Assembly (NCBI GenBank): GCA_017441265.1
Contig: JAFRYE010000049.1
Coordinates: 16,325 to 80,324, forward strand
Length of the DNA stretch: 64,000 bases
Direction of reading: 5' to 3'
Origin: Lachnospiraceae bacterium
GTDB taxonomy: Bacteria; Bacillota; Clostridia; Lachnospirales; Lachnospiraceae
Shown here one piece after another: positions 54,401 to 63,400 of this stretch. Below the pieces are notes generated by a model, which did no database searches, was not told where the DNA came from, and saw nothing but the letters and a program-made list of their open reading frames with translations. A program made the translations under genes and the position numbers. Position 1 is the stretch's first letter, and each line of letters starts with the position of its first letter.

Positions 54401-57400
54401 TATGTTTCCAGAACGGAAACTATTAGACCGGGTGATTTCTATGAGGATTCGAACAAGGCAATCTTCTTTACAAACGATAAAAAGAAAAATGTTCAGTGGG
54501 TTTGCTTTAATCAGGACGCCAACGATGTAGTTTTGTTCAAGGGACATGCATATCGCGGAGACGAGAAAATTGCGTTTACAACATCCGATTTAGCTTCCGA
54601 TAAACTAGTGTTTTCATTCTATGATTACGATTTTCTTGATACCGTCTGCATTATGGTTCCGATTATCGATCATGTCGAGTTGTATTATGACGGCGACTGC
54701 GATGACAAGATTTCAGGAACATTTGAGGGAGGCATCTTTACTCCGAGTGCGCCGGACGAGTATATCGGATCGCTTTCCGGCGAGTACTACGAGAATAAGT
54801 TCAAGCCGGTTGTCGACTCACTGGGAACGCATCAATATTTTGCGAAAATTATTTATACGATGCGACCGAGGGCTTATAAACTGCCGAAAGGTGCAGATGA
54901 AAATGAACGTGCCCAGGTGCTTCCTGCGTTTAAGAGCGCGATTACGGATGACAGTGAATTAAGACAATTGACGCCTGAGCAGAAAGATTTGCGGTATGTC
55001 AAGGGCGGGAATACAGATAATCATGTGATATATGGTGAAAAGGCTTCGGCACTGTCATATATTGATGTTCCATTGGGTGGAGACACATCCGATATCGAGA
55101 GAAGATCTGTTACAGAGTTGATTTATAACAAATCTTATACGGAAGTGATTGACACATACAGTAAGGATGTCTATGAATGGAATCCGAAATATGTCGGTTC
55201 GCTGTTGTTTACATATGACCATCCGAAGGAGATTAACAATCAGGAAAATGTGACTCAACACTATGTTCCGTATGCAGGCGAGACTGCAACGATTGTTAAT
55301 GAGACTTGCTATTACACGGAAGAAGGTCTGGCTCGCATAAATGGCTATCTCGGTTCTTTTGCAGGAAGAAGTACGATAGTAATCGCAATCCAGGAACAGA
55401 GTAAGACTATTGATAAATTGACGAATCCGGATGAGGTTGATCCGGAATCGACGGAGATCGTAGATGTTGTTACGATTCCCAACAAAAATGATATTGTTAA
55501 TGTTACAGCTTCAACCAATGCGGGAGATTCGTCAGGATCTACACCTCCGGACACCGGTTTTGATGAATTCGGGGCAAATCTGGGTGTTGATCTTCCTTCA
55601 CTGGAATTTGGTTTCGGTGATTACGCTACGCTAGTGATGGAAGGAAATCAGATTGGTTTTACTATTGGACTTCCTTTGTACAAGAAAGAATCCACCGGCT
55701 ACGAGGCTAACGACAAGACTACAACTGCGGACGGTTCCACGATTTCCAAGTATACGGACGATGATGGAACACCTATTACAGAAACTACGATGCCGAATGG
55801 TAATAAGAAGACGACGACGGAGACTAAGTCGGCGCCTGATGCTGACGGAAAGTATCAAGTTACCAGAAAGACAGTAATTGAAAAACCGGATGGAACAAAG
55901 GGATATTATAACTGCATAACAACATATAAAGATGTTAACGGAAATCAGGTTGCAGTCAAAAAAGAAGTAAACACCAATGAGCCTCCGGCGGAGACACCGA
56001 AAAAAACGAACGGCTTTAAAGAAGCTAACGGGCAAATGGCAACGCTCGGGGAATTTATCGGTTCAATTGTCAAAAGTGCCAAGGGACAGCAAGGCAGTGT
56101 TAAGGACTTTATGAAAGGGGCTTTTGAGGATGATACGTTCAAAAATGCTATGAACGGTAGATCCACGAGCAAAAAAGTATCCTTCAGCCTTTCTGTTCAG
56201 CTTGCTATCATGTTTGAGTACAATGACATTGATAACTGTCATTATTTTAAATCCGGAGCTCTTTCTGCATCTGCCGGGTTTGAGTTTACGCTTCAGTATC
56301 GGTTTGCACCTATTCCGGTATTGTATGTGTATGTGAAAACCGGTATCTCAATAGAGATAGCGATTGGTTTGTCCGTTGATCGGCGCACGGAAGAAATTAA
56401 AGACCCTGTTACGGTTGTAAGCGGTGCAGTAAAGAAGTTGAAAGAGGCACGCGGTGAAAGCGTGGTTCTTAAATTTGCTAAAGATGCTAATGGATTTTCG
56501 TTTGACCTTACCGGTAGCGTTTATGTAGAAATATTCGACAAGAGACCGGGAGAAACTGATAAGCCGAAGGCAGCAGCAACGCTGAGCGGAAGGTACGAAC
56601 AAAAAGAAGTCTCGCTGGCAGGATATGACGGAGACCATTATGTTCGTATGACTTCCATTGGTGGGACAGCTGAGGTTACAAGACTTACGCAGTACGAAGC
56701 AATCAGTGATGTATATTTTGATGGGTTGAGTATAACACCCAGTATCAGTATCGAGGCGGGTATCGGTATCGGTATTGAATTGTTGAAAGTTGAGTTCTAT
56801 TTAAAAACCAACATTGCTATCACGATTACGTTTGGGCAGTACCGTCCGGAATTACGTGGGACGGAAAGAGAGTATGATCCCGCTTACGTATCCAGTTTCG
56901 ACTGGTCTATCGCGATGGGATTTAACGTAACTGTTCTTTTCATCAATTATTCGATGGATTTGATCGCGCTTTCCGTTCATGGTTCTCAGGAGGAAAATGG
57001 TGGAATCTTCACCTGGGAAATCTCTGCGACGGCCATTGGTGGAAATAAGACCCTTTGGACGAAGACGACATATACCGATGCTAAGGGACATGCTGTTGAG
57101 AATCCGAATCGAGGGAAGAGAAGCACGACGGAGTCAAAACCTGCGGCGGTTGTTTCTGCAGAAAAGAGTCTGGTCCGCGTGAGTGCGCCGACGGATATTA
57201 CCTCCACGCAGAAGGTTAATGCCGTTCCGACGACCAAGGAAAAACTCCGTGAGATTATTGCCGGCAATGAGCAGGGCATGCGTGCACTCACTCCGCAGGG
57301 AACGCAGGATTTTGAACTTTCCGGTTACGGTACAAGCGGAGAGGCCAGACTTCTGGTGTCCGGTCTGACCACCGGTTATACCTACAAGTTGTTTGAAGCA

Positions 57401-60400
57401 GGTAACGAGAATTATGTCATTTATCCGTTGATGATTGACGATGTTCCGCAACTTGTGATGAGCAAGATCATCATGATCGGAGATGTTTCTACCGGTACGG
57501 GATTCCAGAACCCGATCGAACCGGAAGCGGAAGACCCGTATATCATGTTGGATGCAGACGGACTAGCAGATTATGATTTCGATGTTGACGTTGTCGGCGA
57601 GAAGATCACTGCGGTTTGGACGGCGGCGACGGATAGCGACGGCATCTGTGTCAAGCGTACAAGCATTGATCTGGACGCCGGCGAGGAAGAGTTCGCTGAG
57701 CCGACGGTACTGTCGAGCGGAGATGCGTATCGCTATCTTCCGAATCAGGTCGGCGACAGTTCCGTTTATGTCCAAAACTCCGGCTCGGCAATGAGTATTA
57801 TCGACAACTTCAAGGAATATCTGATCGCCAAGAATCAGGCTCAGAGTGCAGAGGAGGAATCTCTGACGGCAGAGGTTCTGGACGCCGGAACAACGGACAA
57901 CGTGTTCCTGGCATCCCCGGTTTACCGGTATGTTTTGATGTCGGAACTTGCGAAAAAGCAGGGCTCTTCGGCAAAACTTGTTCTGGCGCAGACAGCCGCG
58001 AGCGGAACGGTGACCGAGAAGACTGCCGTTGTTGAGGGTGAAACCATCGAAAACATTGCAGCGGTGACCGTCAACGGAAAGACGTATGTGGCTTACACGA
58101 CGACCAAAGGTGCATACTTCGACGGGGAGGCAGATGCGCCGGAGACCGTTTCCAAAGAAAACTTCAATGCAAATACCGAATACGGAAACATCCGCAGCCT
58201 TTACATTCGCGAAGTGACGAAGGATGGTTTCGGAACTGCGAAACTGTTGCAGACCATCGTCGATTTTGACGACTGCACCAGCGACAACATTGCGTCTGCG
58301 AAGCTGAAGGACGGCGTATACGTGAATAACTCCCTGAGCGGAAACGGACAGGCAGATCCGTACTATTCGAATCTGAAGTTCGTGACGGCGCAGTTGGAGC
58401 TGTCCGAGACGGCGAAACCGGAAACGTTCCTCCTGTTTGAAATGGGTGGAAACACGTATATGGTTCGCGATATCGCAAAGATCTTCGGAAGCTCGCCGAG
58501 TGTAACGATGACACCGATCTTCCGGAATACGAGCGGAACGGATGTCACCATCGGTTCGGACGGAACGAGACTTGCGGTTGTCTACACGGCGCCGATGAAG
58601 AACACCGTGAACAACGCGATCTTCGTAGCGTGGTGGGATGCTCACATCAACGGTTGGGGACAGCCGGAGGTGCTGGCGATGCGGCATCTACAGATCTATG
58701 AAGACAGCATCACCTACGAAATGAGTCCGGAAGACACCGAGAAGGCATATCTCGGTAAGATCAACACGCCGTTCCAAGGAGAGAACGGGAAGACTCACAC
58801 CGGTTCCATGTCGAAACTGACGTTCGGTAACCTCCAGATGTCGACCCATACGGAAAATGCGGGAACCGATAAGGAAACGAAACAGCTTCTGGTTCTGACG
58901 GAAGGCAGTATTGTGCAACTGCAGGAGGTTTCGTATCAGGATAAACAGGACAAGACGATTACGACGATCGTTCCGGTTCCGGAGGCAAATTCCGGGAATA
59001 TTGTTCCGGTAGTCAACTTCTACGCGATCGCGTTTGGTGCAGGTGAGAAGGCAATCGGGGAGGGAATACTCGGATTTGCAAACTACGATTTTACAAGCGG
59101 AAATAGTTTGGTCGGAGAGTTGGACTTCCGAAACGTCGGAACAACGGCAATTCGTGCCGACGATGAACACCCCATTACAGTGACTTTGAGTGTTTCCAAA
59201 GAAAACGACAGTAATATTTCACAGACGATTGCCAAGTGGTTACTCGACGAATCGATTCCGTCCGGTGGTAAAGTGCATTTGACCTTTACTACGGACCCGT
59301 TGATGAATAGTCTTCCGGTAGGGACGGTGTTCTCAGTGAGTGTTGAAGAGAATCAGTACTATGCCGGGCAGTACCATGACTCTATCGGTGACTTGTTCAA
59401 AGTAGAGAGCAAACCGGAGCTTCAGTTCAGTAGGTTTAATGCAGAAGTCCTTTCAGTTGAGAATGAAAAGGCTGTTGTGTATATTGATTCCAGCATTGTT
59501 AACGTCGGAAACAAAAAAGCAGATAAGGTTTTCATTCAGTTTACCTATGATACCGGTAAAGAAGGTAAGAATGGTCAAATATATCTTCCGATTGATATTT
59601 CCGAAAACACTCTGAGAACGTCAGAGAGTACGCCGATTACGCGAGAAACTGTACAGAAGGATCTGAAAAATGGTGTATATGAACTCTCGCGCAGGGGCAA
59701 CGGATCTATTGAACCGGGATATCAGCGTAATGTAACCGGTACGATTAATGTGCCGATCGAAGCGTTTGTTTCTTTGGAAGACCTCAGCGGTTTGCATCTG
59801 CACGCGGAAATCTATTCCAATGCAGATAATCCAGAGCGCGACAGCAATAAAGTCTTCGCGTTTGATCATGCAGAGTATAACAGCAGAAACAATGCATATG
59901 AGACTACCCTTCAGCACACATCTATTTTTAAGGTGCCGACTCGAATTGTTATGGCACTCGGAAATACGATGCGCATCCCGGCACCGGTTCAGTCAACCAG
60001 CAAGAACGGTGATATCACGGTTTCGGAAGTCAGCAACGGTTCGCGGGATTGGCAGCCGCTGTTGGGTATCGCTTACTATGATTCGGAGAGCAGTACAATC
60101 GTTTTGGCAGCCAATGACATAGCAGAAAGCCTGGTTGCAGAGGGCAAGAAAGCTTCCGGAATTCTCCAGATTCAGGACATGGCGACAAACTCACTAGGTT
60201 TGATCACCTTTACCGTAAAGGAGATGGGAAGCGGTATCAACATCTTCAAGGATGATGATTCCTTCACGTACTACAATGCGGATGGTTCCCTGACCGATAC
60301 GGATGCACCTTTGTCCGAGCATCCCGGCTGGGGCTTCTCGGAAAATGTTCCGGACGTAGCTTGGAAGGGCGGCGCGACCGCGAACGAAACTCCGATGAAC

Positions 60401-63400
60401 AACGACCTTTCCTGGGCTAACGAGGAGGGGGCATACCTGACATTCCAGACAACCGCAGATACTTTGGATATTTATTTCGAAGGTTCCATCGAGGTTGTGA
60501 GTGACACTCTGACGGAAGCAGAGGGCAAGAAAACCTTCACGAACCCGACCGGAAATCCTGCGGTATCCGCACCGGCCAGCCTGAACTTCGAGAACGAGGA
60601 AGGCGTGATCCACACGATCACCATCAAGGCATTGAAGGAAGGTACACAGATTGACCGTTACATGGCGACTTACCGTAAGAACCCAGTAGTTCCGTCTGAC
60701 CGTGAGGCACCGCAGATTTTGTGGAACCGAAGCTTCCCGGATACGGCTTCCGTATTGACCGGCGAAAGCGTGCCGATGCGGTGCTACATCCTCGATAACA
60801 GCGGCCTCAGCAAGATTGTCTTTGACGGCACGGAGTTGTCTGACAAGACCAGTCCGAAGCTGGTGAAGACGGATGACGGATTCTGGTACTTTGATTATGA
60901 GTTTACCAAGAACGGTGTTTCGGTTGTTCGTGCATACGATACGGCCGGCAATACCACCAAGGGCACGGTTCGGGCCGACTGGTTCAACTCCGTGCTCACG
61001 GAAGGCGCGATCGGCGATGCTCCGGAACTTACACAGGACAACCTGTCCTTCGTCGATGACGACGGCAACCCTGTCTCCGGTGCTTTGAATGAGGCACCTT
61101 GGCTTGCAAGTGCTTATGCTCTCGGGGAGACCGAGTCCAGTCAGGCGTTCCTGTTCGTGGATGGGGAGTTCTCCGATGCGGGACTTGCCAAGGATACGAC
61201 GGATGAGAAGTGGAAAGTGGTATCCAACGGATACTACATGGTGCAGGTGAACCGTGAGAACGGTTCCTGGGCACGCGGTATCGTGAAGATCGAAGGACTG
61301 GATCTGGAGAAACCGCAGCTGTCCGTAAGTAATGAAAACGGCGTTGTGAACTATACGGCGTCGGATAACAGTGCGATCGTATCGCTCACGATCAACGGCT
61401 ACGCGATGGAGATCACCGGCAATCCGCTCAGCGGAACGTTCGATCCGGGTCTCTCGGGCGAGTATACCGTGGTTGTGACCGATGATGCCGATAATACGGC
61501 GGAAGCGACGGTGACGGTGACCGTGGACCTTGCGGTACCGGAGGAAGCTGTAGCGACCAAGACGGAATACCTTCAGGAGAAGCTGCAGGGTTCGGTGACC
61601 ATCGACCCGACGAAGGTACTCGGAGGAACGGCGGATCTGTCCATCAGTGATCCGGAGAACGGCGTATACAAGACGGCGTACTCCTTCGCGGTCGTCGCGG
61701 CAGGAACCGATCCCGATACGCTGGACAAGACGGATTACACGACGATCGACGGACCGACGACGATCGACGGCCTTGCAGAAGGCGAGTATGAGATCTATGT
61801 CCGCGATAACCAGGGCAACCGCGTGAAGTATGCGGAGAACTTTACTGTGTACCATCCGGACGATGCCTGGACAGAACCGACCTACGCCTGGACGACCGAC
61901 GGATCGACCGTGACGGCAAGCCGTCAGAGTACGATCTATCCGGAGTACATCCAGTCGGAGACCGTGGCGACGGTCGGTGAGGTTGTGACGGAAGCGACCT
62001 GTGAGACCGACGGAAGCACGAAGTACACGGCAACCTTTACAAAGACGTACTTCACGACACAGACGGAGACGCTCACGGATATCCCGGCAACAGGACATGC
62101 CTGGGGTGAGATTGCGTACCAGTGGAGTGACGATCTTTCGACCGTAACGGCCGTGCATATCTGTCAGAATGATACCTCCCATGTGGAGAGCGAGACCGTG
62201 GATACCACGAACTCGGTAACGAAGGTTCCGACCTGCGAAGGCAAGGGCGAGACCACGTATGTGGCAGAGTTTACGAACACCGCATTTACGAACCAGGTCA
62301 AGACCATCGCCAACATCGACGCCCTCGGACATGACTGGGGCGAGTGGGCGGAAACCAAGAAGCCGACCTCGACGGAAGCCGGCGAGGAGACCCACATCTG
62401 CAAGCGCGATGAGACACATATCGAAACGCGTGAGATCCCGCCGCTCGGCCTGCCGAGCTATACGTTCACCAAGGGTGTTTCGGTGACGTGGGTGAAGGGC
62501 AGCGAGGACGGTGCGGTCTTCGTCATTGAACGCAGCCGCGACAATGAGGAGAGCGTGCAGCACCTGCAGAGCGTTGCCGTGGACGGCAAGACGGTGGATG
62601 CGGCGAACTACACCGCAGAGGCCGGCCTGACCCTGACACTGGCACCGAAGTTCTTAGAGAAACTGGCAACCGGTGCGCACACGATCCGTGTGACGTACGA
62701 TGACGGATTTATCGAGACCAACTTCGCAACCGTACTCGGAAAGGATTGGAGCGTTCCGGAGATCACGTGGTCGGAGAACAATGCGACCGCGACCATGACC
62801 CGCTACAACCTCTCGGATCCGAGCGTTGTGGAGACGGAGATCGCCGGCTCGGCGAAGACTGTCGTGTCCGAACCGACCTGCGAGCAGGACGGCGAGCAGA
62901 CCTTCACGGTAGTATTCCAGAACGCAGCGTTCGGAACGCAGGTGAAGAGCGAAGCGATCCCGGCCCTCGGGCATGCCTGGGGCGAGTGGACCGTCACGAA
63001 GAAACCGACGTCGACGGAAGCCGGCGCAGAGACCCATATCTGTGCAAGAGACAATACCCATACGGAGACCCGTGAGATCCCGCCGCTCGGCCTGCCGAGC
63101 TACACCTTCACCAAGGGTGTTTCGGATACGTGGACCAAGGGCAGCCGAAAGGGACAGGCATTTACCGTGGATCGCAGCCGCGATGCGGAGGAAAGCCTGC
63201 AGCACTTCACGGGAGTTACCGTGGACGGAACCGCTGTGGATGCCGCAAACTATGTGGCGGAAGACAGCCTGACGGTAACACTGAAGTATGAATACTTAGA
63301 GACCCTGTCCACCGGGTCGCATACCATCCGCGTCGCATTTGACGACGGATACATCGAGACGTACTTCGCCATCGTTTTAGGTGACGGCTGGAGTGTTCCG

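Noticed and set aside
60194..62563. 789-codon minus-strand frame inside the giant gene
   Set aside because: It runs antisense to repetitive, GC-rich coding sequence with a clear plus-strand protein. Its Arg/His-rich translation is typical of shadow frames.
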